A stretch of DNA of 64,000 nt from Purpureocillium takamizusanense (GCF_022605165.1 NC_063073.1:558001-622000); one strand, 5' to 3'. Counted from the stretch's first letter, positions 1 through 11,560 are shown. Notes: generated by a model from the sequence alone, not told the origin. Program-made: numbers and translations.

Positions 1-1749
1 GCCTCCAAACAGCAAGAAACTGCTTTCTGAGCCCCAACAAGAGGTCTCAGTGGTCTGTCGCTCCCCCGCGCCGTTCATTTCGCGAGGGAGGTCGTAGTAT
101 CTATGCCTCTCTGCGGCTCACCGAGGCCGGATATTTGTCTGGTATCCCTCGCGTCTATGCCGTCCCAAGGTGGCTAAATACCTGGCCTCTCCTGAGTGAG
201 CACCCTGTGTTGTACAACAGCACCGTAACAGGGTACGCACACGGGGGCTACGCTACAGTGCGTGCCATACACCAGGCGGAACACACCGCGACGCTCCAGG
301 AGACAGACCCTCGTCCCTGTGGTACAGTACCTACTGTTCCACGTACATACAACGACTCCTCTCTCACAGCTGCCGGGCGCATCGTGGGCTTGCTGTAATG
401 ACGGTGGTCCCTGCGCCGGTTGCGGCCGTTCAGCCGACAGCCATTGCCATTGCATCCGGGCATCGTGACATGACCACCACCACCACCACCACCACCACCA
501 CCACCACGACACGACACGACACGACACGACACGACATGACACGACACGGCATGACATGCCGGGCCAATGCACGCACACACACAGTGTATGACCCAGATGA
601 GATGAAATGGCCTCGGCGCTCCGAGTCGTCGGTAGCAAACCAGGAGCCCGCGTCGACCTCGATCTCAACCCTCGAGTGGCTCATGCGCCCGCACGACGAA
701 CGCTTTCCAGCCTGGGGGGGCCGCCTCACTGGCCGCTGGGCCACACGCCCCCAAGACTGTCCCGGAAGGCCAGTGCGTGAGGTGCTCTTCCACTCACCCC
801 CCAGCTGCTGCTGCTGCTGCCGCTGCTGCCCCCGCCCCACCTACCTTAGGTATCTTTCCATCCATGGGTTCATCCTCCCACCTTTCCCCAGCAGGCCGGG
901 CTGGGCTGGCCGAGGTACCATGGTGCAGTGGACTTAGGCAGTAGTATTACCCTTCTTGCGCCTACGGGTACCTCATCCCCGGCGGTGGGACTACCAGGCG
1001 TCCAGGTAACGCTCCCGGTCCCGTGCCGGACTGCTGGGCCACTGGGAGGCCCGCCGGCCACCGCCGCCAGAATGGAACCTTGCCCTGTCTCGCCTGTCCC
1101 CGAGCGAGAGAGCCCGGCCGCCCGCCCCGAGGCCAGAGATTGAAGGCGCTCCTGCAGGCGTGGGCCACTGGGGTCGCTAGCGCCCCCTCCTCTGGTAACC
1201 TGGAAACGCTAGCCGGACCGCTGGGAAAATGCGGCGCCCACGCCACGCACCGCCCCGTTTCCTGGCCTAGCGCCGTGTACAGTATGCCTTCATTACTGGC
1301 TGCCCGCCCGCCTCCGAGACCCTAGGCCCAGCCCTTCTGTCTCGCTTCTCCTCCTTCCCCTTCCCACTGTGCCGTGCCCGTCTTCTCGGATCGGCTCAAG
1401 GTGCGTTTCGTTCATGCACTCTTTCTTTCATCATCACCACCTCCAGCACGGCACATCACAGCACGGCACAGCACAGCACAGCACAATACCGCAGCACACC
1501 GCCCACGATACCGGGGACATCGCTCACGGCTCATCGATTGCGGTCAACAGACTCCTTCCCGTAGCAGCTGCCGCCGCTGATCTTGAAGTCACGCTCCCGA
1601 TCACGGCTGCATCAGACTCGCACTAGACTGATGGGCTTCTGTCTCCTCGGGGCCCGCTGGCGGTGCTAACACGGAAGCCGGGAGAAGTCGAGGTCGAGGG
1701 CGAGTGCGACTCAACAGCCGCCGGTCACGCCCTCGATGCCAGCCTCACC
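1..1749. other. Non-coding region before the first gene
   Basis: No supportable gene. It holds a CCA-triplet microsatellite and an adjacent ACACG pentanucleotide repeat (listed separately), a CTG-rich tract near 805-830 and CACAG-type repeats near 1447-1490. The apparent reading frames here are poly-Thr/poly-Trp artefacts of the repeats. The part after about 1350 is C/T-rich with CA-repeat stretches and probably contains the promoter and leader of the gene starting at 1750. Confidence 0.5.
472..556. repeat. Compound microsatellite (CCA)n then (ACACG)n
   Basis: About twelve copies of a CCA/CAC triplet run from 472 to 507 and pass directly into about eight copies of a GACAC-type pentanucleotide, the last few degenerate (GACAT), ending near 556. 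Non-coding. Confidence 0.9.
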
Positions 1750-3069
1750 ATGGACGTCCCAGACTCATGGCTCTTCGAGCCTCCCATATCGGAGCCACCA
1801 GCACCACAGCCCACCATGTCGCCGTCGGCACCGAATGCCGTCCCCGTCGACGAGGTGCCTCCGCCGCCGATGACAGCGTCCGAGTTGGAATCTGCTGCGT
1901 CGAGGCCCATGACCCCGACGCCTCTCCGCGTACGCCGTCGGCGGAACCATGTCCGGCACCAGCATCCCTACCGCAACGACGGCTCCGCTCCCTTGATGGC
2001 GTCTCAACAGCCCATTGAGTCCCTCGCTCGAAAACTAAGTCAGCAAACTTTGATGGCCCGCCGAGACCAGGACCATGACTCGTCAGAGCGAATGCCCACG
2101 ACATTGATGGCGGCGTCTCTCACGGAGGACAGCATGCAAGGCCACGAGCCGGCGCGCTATGACGACTCGGCCATGGAAATTGACCCCGTAGAAGCAGACG
2201 ACCTTGAGCCCCTCCGGTTGCCGTTGCCTCGCAGTGTCGAGATGATGAGGCGTCGACGGATGTTGTCTCGCCGCCAGGTGCCATCCTCCGCCAGACGAGG
2301 ACCGGATGTTACTGCTAAGATGCCTGAGCCTGTCGAGGCTCTTCCACTCTTGTCACGATCAATTTCGGATCTCGCCATGAAGTCGATTGAGCCAGACTCC
2401 TTGCCCCCAGTTGGGACAACTAAAGACGAGACCATCGATGCTCTCGACCCCATCGAGACTCTTCTTCCACCACGCCGGGCTGCTCGTTCTACTATCCCTG
2501 CGACAGAGGAGTTGTATTATCGGACGGAGGGCGTGAGACATCCTCACCCTTACAGCACCACGAATGCTACCGAGCCGCTCGAGCCCATTGAACCTACGCT
2601 CCCATCACGGAAACCCACCAGATCCCTCGAGGCGCTTGTCATGCGCCCACTGCCCGGCACCTGGCGAGACCATCCCCCAATCGAGGCCCTCTCGAAAGAC
2701 AGCGCTACTGTACCTGAGCCTGAAGCAGACGAAGGGTTTTGTGACGGCGCGGATGAGCTGTCGTGGCTGAACGATTGCGGCTCGTCGCTCGCAGGACCGT
2801 CTAGGCTGATACAAAGCAATGGTGTTCTGCGTTTCAAGAGATCGTCAGAGGCAGCCATGCAATGCTCTGTCGTTGTGCAGAAGACGGCGCGGATGCGGAG
2901 GAGACGGCAACGGAAGCAAGAGGTCAGGTCACGGGCCTCATCCTTGATTCCCACCTCGTTCATGGACTGCCCCGACGTGCCCGTGCCCTATCTTAACCAA
3001 GGGGGGCCGGCTCTTGCAGTGGACAAGGAAAGCGCAGAGCCTCGCTTGGATTACGACGGTATTCGCTAA
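1750..3069 (+). CDS. Hypothetical low-complexity protein with P-I-E-x-L motifs
   Basis: A 439-residue protein of unknown function. The frame is open further upstream, but the first ATG is at 1750, in a good fungal context (CACCATGG), so I start there. No signal peptide or membrane segment is visible and the sequence is mostly disordered: Pro/Ser/Arg-rich with Arg clusters, for example around residues 60-75 and 160-178, and again near 385-400. A degenerate motif, roughly Glu/Asp-Pro-Ile/Val-Glu-x-Leu followed by Leu-Pro and a basic pair, recurs near residues 87, 152, 192, 232, 278 and 308. This suggests a scaffold or docking protein, but that is inference. A Cys-poor basic C-terminus could be nuclear. 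Codon use and length support a real gene; I recognise no family. Transcript or homologue data could change the start or reveal introns. Confidence 0.6.
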   Translation: MDVPDSWLFEPPISEPPAPQPTMSPSAPNAVPVDEVPPPPMTASELESAASRPMTPTPLRVRRRRNHVRHQHPYRNDGSAPLMASQQPIESLARKLSQQTLMARRDQDHDSSERMPTTLMAASLTEDSMQGHEPARYDDSAMEIDPVEADDLEPLRLPLPRSVEMMRRRRMLSRRQVPSSARRGPDVTAKMPEPVEALPLLSRSISDLAMKSIEPDSLPPVGTTKDETIDALDPIETLLPPRRAARSTIPATEELYYRTEGVRHPHPYSTTNATEPLEPIEPTLPSRKPTRSLEALVMRPLPGTWRDHPPIEALSKDSATVPEPEADEGFCDGADELSWLNDCGSSLAGPSRLIQSNGVLRFKRSSEAAMQCSVVVQKTARMRRRRQRKQEVRSRASSLIPTSFMDCPDVPVPYLNQGGPALAVDKESAEPRLDYDGIR

Positions 3070-3957
3070 GCACATTACCAAAACTCTGTACAGCATCGGG
3101 ACGCATCAGGCCCCAATTCTTGGTCCTTTCCTTGCGGGCGCATGGCCGGGCCTCCTTGTCTTTTCCCGTTTTTTAGCATTGTGCCTTGCACTTGAGATCA
3201 CTATACCCGGCGTTTGGTATTCTGGATGGATCCGGCTTCCTTTGTCGCCGTCGTCGAGTACTTACGGCCGGACCGGACTCACAGAGGATATTCTGGCTCG
3301 AGACCGTGCCGTCGTCGTACTTGTCTTCGCACGACGGAGACTCCGGATTGGGATGGCCGCACGGCATCCGCGGGTCGGGACGTGGTCGCCCTTCCCGTTG
3401 CGGCCCTGGGCTCAAGGGGGCGGGCGGGGACTTGTCAGGGCGAGGAGAGATGACCAACTTGGACGATGCCATGACGTGTTTGGCCTAGGGAGGGCATTGT
3501 TTGTTGTATGTACGTGTACATTTAGCCACAAGACTGGCAGAGGGTGGACTCGGGCGGAACCACAAGAAGTGTTTGATTCTCAGCGCGGTGACGCAGAAGC
3601 GAGCTCCACACTTCCTCGCCGGCCTTTCCAGAAGCGGCGGCGTTTGAAGAAACCCGTGACATCCGATGAACAAGATGTCCGTTGCGAATGGTGCCAATCT
3701 GTCCCTGTTTGCATGGCTGTTCGTTGGGTCGGGCGTATCGGTGTCTGCTCCCTCCCTCCTTCATGACCCTGGAGTTGGTTGGTCGCGCTGTGGGCCGCTG
3801 GGGAGGGTCGCGCGGGGGTCGAGTCGTTGAGTCGTTGGCGACTGGGGGGCTAGCTCACCGGGGGCTTTCCGGGCAAGCCAGCGTTCGTTACACAAGCGTT
3901 CAAGTGATTTACTTCGTCGTTCGAGTTTGTTTGACGAGCTGTGGCCTGTTCCATTGT

Positions 3958-3998
<41 letters not shown>
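3958..3998. repeat. (GCC)n microsatellite
   Basis: Perfect GCC triplet run of about thirteen copies, non-coding. It creates poly-Ala, poly-Arg and poly-Pro shadow frames in the three readings. Confidence 0.92.
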
Positions 3999-4400
3999 AT
4001 CGGCAGCAGCAGCAGCCCCCGTGTGGCGGTGGACGCGCGCAGCAAATCAGTCAGTCGCAAAGTGACTGCAAAGTACGAAGTATGTACGTTACTTTTGTGC
4101 CCAGTAGTTGGTTAACGGCGGGTAACGGTCGTACGAGTTGAATTTTGGCTCAGGCTTGGCCGTCTGGGCGGTCTGGGCGCACAGATACACACATACACAA
4201 GTCGAATCAGAATCGCTGATGTACATAAGAAGGGCTGGGGCGGCGGCGGCAACGGCGGCGGCGGGTGTCATGTTTGAGACGACGACGACAGACTGGTGGC
4301 TGTGGTGGTGGCGGCGGCCCTTCCTACACGTCTTTCTTCCCGACCTTGCCAGCGCAACGTCGAAGCAGACGAGTCGATGGAGAGTCATGAGACGATGGAT

Positions 4401-4426
4401 GGCGGCGGCGGCGGCGGCGGCGGCGA
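4401..4426. repeat. (GGC)n microsatellite
   Basis: About eight perfect GGC triplets in the spacer upstream of wetA. A shorter GGC tract lies at about 4240-4262. Confidence 0.88.
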
Positions 4427-5700
4427 GCGATAGGTCCCCAGGACTACGGAATGATGCATGGGGGCCAGGGCAGGTTCCCATGTGGCTCCCAGGGGTTATA
4501 CCACGACGGTGCGACTGAACGTGGTGCGCCGTGCAGGTCGGTTATGCATGACGATGCGCATGATGAGGGTGCATCGTTCGTCCCTTTTTGTATGCGCTCG
4601 TCGTTGGCGGCCCCTGTACATAGACTGTACGTAGATTTGAAGGTGGTACGTACGGTACTACGGACGGAGGAGGGGAGCTGACAGGGACACGCCCGTCGCG
4701 TTGCATCTGCTGATGATTGCCCTGGCCCCCTTGCGTGAGGCGGCCCGAACAGATAGATGAAGCGGGCAGGCAGGCTGCAAGGTACACGATACGATGCGTT
4801 GCCCGACCAAAGACGCGTTTGCGCCCCTACGTGGCCGTACGTACCACGGACCTACGTACCTACTAATGATAAATCAAAGCAGGCAGGAAGTTACCTACCT
4901 TGACCGTTTATTACTGTGGCAAGCAAGGCTGTTCCTTCCATTCGAACGTGCAGCCCGCAGTCAAGGCAGGCGCGATGGAAGTTGAAGTAGAGGTATACTG
5001 TAAACTTCGTATGTAACGTGTAGTCTCGCCTGTACCTGAGGCAGCTGCGTGGGACAACGCCTCGGTCGCCCCGCGTGTCGCTCCGCCGCCGCCCCTTGCG
5101 CTCGTCTCACCCTCGAATCGACCCCGACCGTTGCCTTGCTTTGCAGCACACCGGCGCCTATCGCGATTGTGCCTTGCGCTGAAACCCCCTCTTCCTGCGA
5201 GGTACCATCTATTCGGCTTGCCATCCCATCCGGCCCTCCGCCCTCCAAGCTCGTCGAGGCCTAGACTTGTCGCCTCCCGCCGCCACACCAACAGGGCAGA
5301 ATCAACCGACGAGCGAGTCGTCTTCGCAACACGCAAACACGGGCGCAGAACACCCTTCTCCGGGCGAGGCAGGTTGTCGAGGCTGCCACTCACTCACTGC
5401 ATCGACGCCAACGACAACAAGGACGGGAGGCCCCCGTCGATCGTCAACGGCACGCGGCGACGCGGCCAAAGGCAGTAATAAGCAAAGGCACGAGGAAGCA
5501 GCGCACTTGTCTCGACGGAAAAATTTGGCACATTCGGGGAGGGGCGTCAATCGACAAGGAGAGAGACAAAGTCGCCACGAGATGCGCCGCCGATCGAGGT
5601 CGCCAATCACGCGCCAACTGGGCCCAGGATATCAATGCATCAAATGACGATGTTGCTGGCGCTGCGTCCGCCCTTTGTTCCCCGGCTCGTGGGGCATGGT

Positions 5701-7008
5701 CATTCCCCGTTGACTTGGCAATCGACATTCTTCGGGTGAAACATGTGGACCTTTGCAGGTTCAGATTTCAGGAACAGGAAACAACCTGCAGGCCTGCCTA
5801 CGCTACGCGGCTGTGTCTGTGCATTGAGCGTCTCGAGGCCCTTGGGGTCGGCGATGAGGCGGTGGTGTTGTTGGGCAAGATACGGGACGAGCAGCAAGTC
5901 TGCGCTTGACGGCGACGCCACGGCCAACCGCCGCCGTTGGCGCGGGCACCACTCCACGCTTACACCACAGCGAGCTTCGCATCGTCAGCGCGACCATTGG
6001 GTCGCACGACAGTGGCCGCCAGCGTCGTCACGCAGGCGATGCATCATATCAGGGTCTGGAAAAGACAGCAGTATGCGTGATACAGAGCTGTTGGGGTTGC
6101 CGTTGGCAAAGCGCCCAGCATCAGCGGCCATAGGCTCATGGCTGTCAGGAGTGGATCGATGATGGATGGCAAAGCGCAAAGGTTTGTTGCCCTCCACCAA
6201 CAAGCTCACCTGCCAAAGGGATGGGATCGACCGCCCGTAGCGGGAAGTGGAGAGGGCGGGTGCGCGCGGCGCTGGTTCGTCTGAGACCAACAACCGACTG
6301 ACTTGCAGAGGCTCCTGTCAACTGCCTAACAAGGCTGTTGGAACTCCGAGGAGCCCACGGAGCCGCAACCCACACGACGACGCATCGACATGTCGTCCGT
6401 TTCATGGCTATTTTTTGCCGGGGCAAGCAACAAGGCGGCGCAAGGCACGGTACGGCGCAGCATTCTGCAAGGCACCAACCTACCTTACCTACCTACCTTT
6501 CCTTGCCTGGCCCGGCCCGGCCCACTCACTGCCCGACGGACTGGCTGGCAAAGACATTCATCATGATGGACAGGGCGGGCTGGCGAAGACGAGAGGCTTG
6601 AGCTTGACCAACGCGGCGGTTGGGCTGTTAAGGTTTGGCTCCAGTCCTTTTTTGCCCTCCCGTTTCCTCTTGTATGCAACCCACTAACTACGTACTTACG
6701 CTTTCGCAGGGTTACCCACTCCGGCACACATCCCCAGAGATCGCGCCATACTCCATCCGTACGCTCTTCACCTCTTGCCATCCCGCACCTGCTGCCTTCC
6801 GCCCCTCCTCCCCCATGGCCCGTCTCGTCTCCCCTTGCCACTTTGCATCCGGGACGAGATGCTCGAAGCTGTCGGCTTGTCTGATTGCGCGGGCTGGCCC
6901 CCGCAAGTGGGTCGACCGGTCGCCGCCGAGGGTCGGTTGGCATAATGGCCAGAGACGGCAGAGGCTTGCTCGATGGAATGTGTGGGCATGGGTAACCCCG
7001 TGCATTCC
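5701..7008 (+). promoter_or_regulatory. Candidate AbaA-type CATTCY sites upstream of wetA
   Basis: CATTCY hexamers, the response element defined for the developmental regulator AbaA in Aspergillus, occur at 5701-5706, 5726-5731, 6461-6466 and 7003-7008 on the + strand and at 6975-6980 on the - strand (reads GGAATG). Two pairs are close together: 5701/5726 and 6975/7003. In Aspergillus, AbaA activates wetA, so the placement fits. About two sites would be expected by chance over this length on both strands, so the excess is modest and the call is an inference. Confidence 0.3.
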
Positions 7009-7025
7009 TTCACCCTCGTCCGCCG

Positions 7026-7029
<4 letters not shown>

Positions 7030-7062
<33 letters not shown>
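7030..7062. repeat. (CA)n dinucleotide repeat
   Basis: About sixteen CA units, roughly 470 bp upstream of the wetA start and probably inside its transcribed leader or core promoter. Confidence 0.93.
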
Positions 7063-7063
<1 letters not shown>

Positions 7064-7531
7064 TGTCCCAACGAGCGGGTCATATGCACCCGTTGCTGGT
7101 TGCCCGTTGCCTGCTGTCCCGTTGCTATGTACGGGCCTGGATGGGGTACCTTATTCCCACGGCCCCGAGCCCCTGCCTGCTTGTTATATGCCCGGCCCAA
7201 GGTTTTTGTTGCATCCACATCTCGTCGACTATGACGGGCCCTTCCCTCACTCACTCACTCACTCGCTGACCTTTTTCCTTTGCCACCCTCTCTTAATCCA
7301 TCTCTCCCATCCCGCCGTCTGCTTCAGTGCCTTTCATCAGTGAGCGCCAGCGCTGTCCTGTCGTGTCCTGTCCTGTCACTTCCTATCTGGCCTGTTCCGT
7401 TGCGACTCTGCGTTGATCAACGCGACCGTTCGCCTGCATGGTCTGAAGCTTCCCTGGGCCTCTCGACTTATACGGGCGCCTCGAGCGGGTGAACAGACAC
7501 CAGACCCCTGCGCCAACCCCGATACCACGGG

Positions 7532-9397
7532 ATGGCCTCGTGGACGATGCCCTACCGGCCGGACGCCGTCGAAAACAGCGGCAATGGCAGCAACAGGGAC
7601 TCTGGCTTCTACTGGCAGGACCTGGAAGGGGCCGCCGACATGCAGAGCGACTTCTTCGGCCAGTTTGTCGACTTGGATCACGAAGGCCCGGTCACGACGA
7701 GCGCCAGCGATGCCTTCCATGCCCATGCCATAAGCGCGGCCATGGGCGGCGGGCCCGAGTCCGTCTTCCTCACTGGCGAGGCTCACCTTCCTCAAAACCA
7801 CATGACTGAGAGCACCGGCTCATCGGGCGTGTCGACCTCGGACGAGCTGGACTTTCTCTCCAACAGCTCTCACATGGGCCCGGCCGCCTCGTCTGTAAGC
7901 CACGAGATTGACCCCAAGGACCTCGCCATGGGCGCAGAGTCTCACCTGTCCCAGCAATTCGAATACCTCGGCCGCGGCTCCATGTCGGAGACGGATCTCA
8001 CCCGACTCGAGAGCATCTCGCTGCACTCGCCGCAAAAGGGCTCTTCTGCCGTGTCGGATCCCGCGTCGCCCACGCCGCCCAACACGGCGGCGGTCCGCAA
8101 GCCCAAGAAATTTGTCGAGGCGCTGTCGTCGACGATTCGCAAAGCGACCAACTTGAGAAAGACGAGGAAGCCGCCTCCTACCCAGCGAACCGGCTCGCCG
8201 GAGCCAGAGGAGCATCCTCAACCTCTTAAGCCCCCAAAGCAACGACGCGGGCGCACGCGCACCGTCACGCACGGCAATACATCGCACTCGCCCCCAAACC
8301 AGCAGCAGCAGCAGCAGCATCACCCGGCAAGCGCCCAGTTCATACATGGCTTCTGCGACGACCCTTTCAACGAAAACAACCCCCCTCCACTGCCGGCGGC
8401 ATCCTCGATGCAGTACTATGGCCAGTCCGGCATCACCACGCCCATCGAGTCGCCAGGCGTCAAGAGCGAACCAGGGCAGTTCCCAGACCCCGCTGGCGTC
8501 CACGTCCCGTCGGCGTCCGCCTGGCAGCATCATCAACAGCAAGTCATGACACCAGACCAGTGGAATGGAGCTGGAGGCGAGTACATCACCACCGGACAGG
8601 AGCCAGGCTGGTGGGACATGGGCATGATGCCGCAGGGCGCCCCTGTCAATGGGGAGATGTCGAACCATCACCGCAACACGAGCGTCAACCTTCACAGTCA
8701 TGCGCAACACATGGTGATGCCATATGAGTATGCGCCGCCAATGGCCGACACAGGCGCGGCGGGTCTCATGATCCATATGCCGCAGCCTCGACCAGGGCAG
8801 CCCACCGTCGTCAACGAGCTGAGTGTCAACGGCCAGACGCATCTGCCCCCGCCGCCGGCCCCACCAAAGGCACCGGCGACCGACCGGCCGCACCGGCCGC
8901 CCCGTGCCAAGTCGTCGGGGGCCAGGCACCTGTCGTGCTCGCCAGTGCGCAAGCAGCGCGCCCCATCTGCGTCGCCGTCGCCAGGCCAGCCCTCCAACGT
9001 GCCTCGTTCGCGACACAGCTCGGGCGCCTCGGTCTCCTCGACCCGCAGCACCTCGGGCCGATTGCCGGGTAGCATGCCAGGTACGCCGTGTAGCGTCCGC
9101 AAGCGTCGGTCTCGCGACGTCAGCGGGGGGTCGACAAGCATCTCACTTGGAGGGGATGATCTTGGCGGCGGCGGTGGTGGTGGCGGCGGCGGCGGCGTCG
9201 GCTTCGTCAATTTCACGCCTAACGATGGATCGCTCCTGATGACGGGCGTCGCACCGAGCGGCAGCTCCAAGACCAAAGCCCGGCGCGAAAAGGAGGCTCA
9301 AGACCGACGGAGACGCCTTAGCGAGGCCGCACTCAAGGCTGTCGCGGCAGCCGGCGGCGACGTCGACAAGCTACTCGAGCAGGGATTCGCCTTTTGA
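7532..9397 (+). CDS. wetA: Developmental regulatory protein WetA
   Basis: A 621-residue intronless protein that I assign to WetA, the regulator of conidial wall maturation and spore metabolism acting after BrlA and AbaA in ascomycetes. Supporting features: a short N-terminal block around residues 25-50 (Trp-Gln-Asp-Leu, then Phe-Phe-Gly-Gln-Phe-Val-Asp-Leu) matching the conserved WetA start; a long disordered Ser/Pro/Gln-rich middle with a Gln run near residue 258 and a basic stretch at about 190-220; and a conserved C-terminal block at about 571-621 (Pro-Ser-Gly-Ser-Ser-Lys-Thr-Lys-Ala-Arg-Arg, then Arg-Arg-Leu-Ser-Glu-Ala-Ala-Leu) that characterises the family and is basic enough to serve in nuclear or DNA contact. 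A GGC repeat encodes about eleven consecutive Gly near residues 545-557. The start ATG is the first in frame. Length is close to other sordariomycete WetA proteins. Confidence 0.85.
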   Translation: MASWTMPYRPDAVENSGNGSNRDSGFYWQDLEGAADMQSDFFGQFVDLDHEGPVTTSASDAFHAHAISAAMGGGPESVFLTGEAHLPQNHMTESTGSSGVSTSDELDFLSNSSHMGPAASSVSHEIDPKDLAMGAESHLSQQFEYLGRGSMSETDLTRLESISLHSPQKGSSAVSDPASPTPPNTAAVRKPKKFVEALSSTIRKATNLRKTRKPPPTQRTGSPEPEEHPQPLKPPKQRRGRTRTVTHGNTSHSPPNQQQQQQHHPASAQFIHGFCDDPFNENNPPPLPAASSMQYYGQSGITTPIESPGVKSEPGQFPDPAGVHVPSASAWQHHQQQVMTPDQWNGAGGEYITTGQEPGWWDMGMMPQGAPVNGEMSNHHRNTSVNLHSHAQHMVMPYEYAPPMADTGAAGLMIHMPQPRPGQPTVVNELSVNGQTHLPPPPAPPKAPATDRPHRPPRAKSSGARHLSCSPVRKQRAPSASPSPGQPSNVPRSRHSSGASVSSTRSTSGRLPGSMPGTPCSVRKRRSRDVSGGSTSISLGGDDLGGGGGGGGGGGVGFVNFTPNDGSLLMTGVAPSGSSKTKARREKEAQDRRRRLSEAALKAVAAAGGDVDKLLEQGFAF

Positions 9398-10416
9398 CAG
9401 ATGTTTCGGCGGCGCTTGGAAAAAAGGCGTTGGGGTGTTGTCACGAAGCCCGCGAGACATTTCTATTTGCCGGACGTGCGCGTCTCGCAACTGTGAACTA
9501 CTACGACTACTACTACTGCTACTATTTCCCCTCTTTCGTTCTGTCGCCGTTCTGTCTCCTTCTCTGTGGACCCTTGGTGTCCTTTTATTTATTTCTACTT
9601 ATCTCTTTGTGGTGGAGCGGAAGAGAAGGTGGCGATGGCTGACATGGAAGCTTGGGTGGTACACGACCGCGGCGGTTGTTGCTCTCATACAAGAGGCGAG
9701 GCGAATTAATATGTACGCATATTACACAACAACAAGACGATTTGAATACAGTCAAACAATGTTCTTTTGTCGCTCGTGACTACATGCATGCATAGAAGGC
9801 GGGCGACTTGCGTTGCGTGGCACTGTTTGGTCCATGAATCCATCCGAGCAAGGTGGCAGAGTCCAACTGCCTACACATGCTGTAACGTATACTGTACAAT
9901 ATATGTTTCTTACTATCTGCGGCACAGAAGTCGTGTTTCAAAGACCATCTCATGGAGCTACTTAGTTAAAGCAACAGAACATGGCAACGTAGATATTCGA
10001 AGGCGCTTTGGGGATAATGTACTTTACTTGAGTTCTATTTCCAGTGTACGAAGTACGTAGTGCTATTGGCACGACCATATATGCTATGGGCACGACGACT
10101 GTTTCGCGGGGCCATTTCTTTCACGGCCCACGGCCCAAATCAATCAATCAATCCTCATGCCGCCCGCGCCTACCATTTTGTTTCGTGTTTGTGTTTGTGT
10201 ATGAGGAGTAGTGCTAGGGGCACAACTACCTTATGTTTTGCTACGTGCACGACCCGTCCCCATATTTCTGCGCCCGCGGCCCCTCCCCCGGACTGCGCCA
10301 GCCATTTTTGGTGCGTGTGCATGGGACGAGGCCGGCGCGGTGGATTTCGTAGTCAATGCACGCCGATATCCCCCCAATTGAACCACATCGTCATAACGCA
10401 GCCGTCGCGCCAGCAA

Positions 10417-10632
10417 GGCCCAGTTCGCTCAAAAAACGCATTTCCGTGGTTTCTCTACAATGTCATTACATTCGGCCACGTGTTCTTCCGCTCCGGATCC
10501 GTCTCGAGCCCGCGCCCACCACCGCCAGTTGCGCCTGCGCCCGTGCCCTCCTCGTCTGCCCCTTCACCGGCAGGGCCCAATTCGCCCAAAAGAAGGGGCT
10601 TTCGCCTTTTTCTCACAATGTCATGACATCGG
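10417..10632. repeat. Diverged 59-bp direct repeat pair
   Basis: The copies are at 10417-10475 and 10574-10632, 157 bp apart start to start. Both begin GGCCCA.TTCGC, continue through an A-rich stretch and a TTTC..TTTCTC stretch, and end in CAATGTCATKACAT.CGG. The second copy contains the 10-bp palindrome TGTCATGACA, which is imperfect in the first. Non-coding. Confidence 0.7.
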
Positions 10633-11560
10633 GGAAGGGATGGAGGGACTTGTGTTGCTCCAGCTCGCGCCGGGCGGCCCGCGCCCGTTGCTAACTTTGG
10701 TAGGTAGAAGAGGTTGTAGGGTGTATGCGGCCCATGACTGTGAGGCCCAAAAAGGGCCGCCGCCCGCGATGCCCTCTCGCACGTGGCGTCACCCGTCTGA
10801 GGTTTTCTTCTGCGAGCGCGCTGTGACGAGCGAGTCGGGCGGCATCATCAAGAGCTCGTCACCGGTGGGGTCTTGTTTCCTCGAACTGAGACCGGGCTTT
10901 GGCGGCGCAGGCTCTCTCGGTCGGGCTGAAGAGGGTGGCGGCGGCGGCGACCCGGGTGGTGCCTTGGCCGGAAGTCTGGCTAGGCTGCCGTCCACGGCCC
11001 CGGCCCCGGCCCCTGCCGCAAGGCTGTGAGGCTCGAGGCCGTGCGGCCTGGCTTGGCTTCGTTATGTATTGTCCGCTTCGGCGTTGGTCGTTGTTGGCGG
11101 CAGCGGTCAGGTATCGTGGGACCTTGAGATCTATGTATGTCTCTAGCCAGGGCCCGCGAGAGAGGTATTTAACGGCGTCGTGAGGCGGCTTCGTGCGGCG
11201 TGGTGCAGCTTTGAGAGGCGTTGGGCCGCCGTACCAATAGCACTACTCCTTTTATTTTCATCATGTTTTCGGTTTTTTTGGAAAGGGAAAGGGCCGGGTT
11301 GCCGGCCCCTTTGAGTGTCCGAAACGTGTCAACATGAAGCTATCGTCGCCGTTTGTATAGCAATAGAGTAGCTGCTGCTGCGGTTATCGTTGTCGTTGTT
11401 GAGGCTCGTACGAATACTTCTTTCATCGACAGACAAGCTCGAAAACGCCGCCCGCCACCGGCCCCGTTTACCGGGGTTCTTATCGCGGACCCGGGCCGCT
11501 GCCCACTCGCTATTCGACCTCAATGTATCCTTGCCCTTTCTTCTGTCTCATCCTGGTCGC

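Larger units (their letters stand above)
3070..7531. other. Long spacer and wetA upstream region
   Basis: About 4.5 kb without a supportable gene. An open frame at 3014-3766 opens with TTG and overlaps the end of the preceding gene; I do not accept it. The region holds GCC, GGC and CA microsatellites (listed separately), patches rich in GTAC/TACGTA (4640-4660, 4829-4863), a TACCTACC tract near 6480-6500, and several CATTCY hexamers near wetA. Much of it is probably promoter and long 5' leader of wetA, since developmental regulators of conidiation usually have large upstream regions. Confidence 0.45.

Noticed and set aside
174..937. Frames with poly-Trp, poly-Val, poly-Thr or poly-Gly runs
   Set aside because: Entirely produced by the CCA and ACACG repeats.
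3014..3766. 250-residue + strand frame overlapping the end of the first gene
   Set aside because: Opens with TTG, overlaps an accepted CDS, no domain, no codon bias; likely 3' untranslated sequence.
7820..9016. 398-residue open frame antisense to wetA
   Set aside because: Arg/Leu/Trp-rich composition typical of the reverse of a GC-rich gene; WetA on the other strand is conserved.
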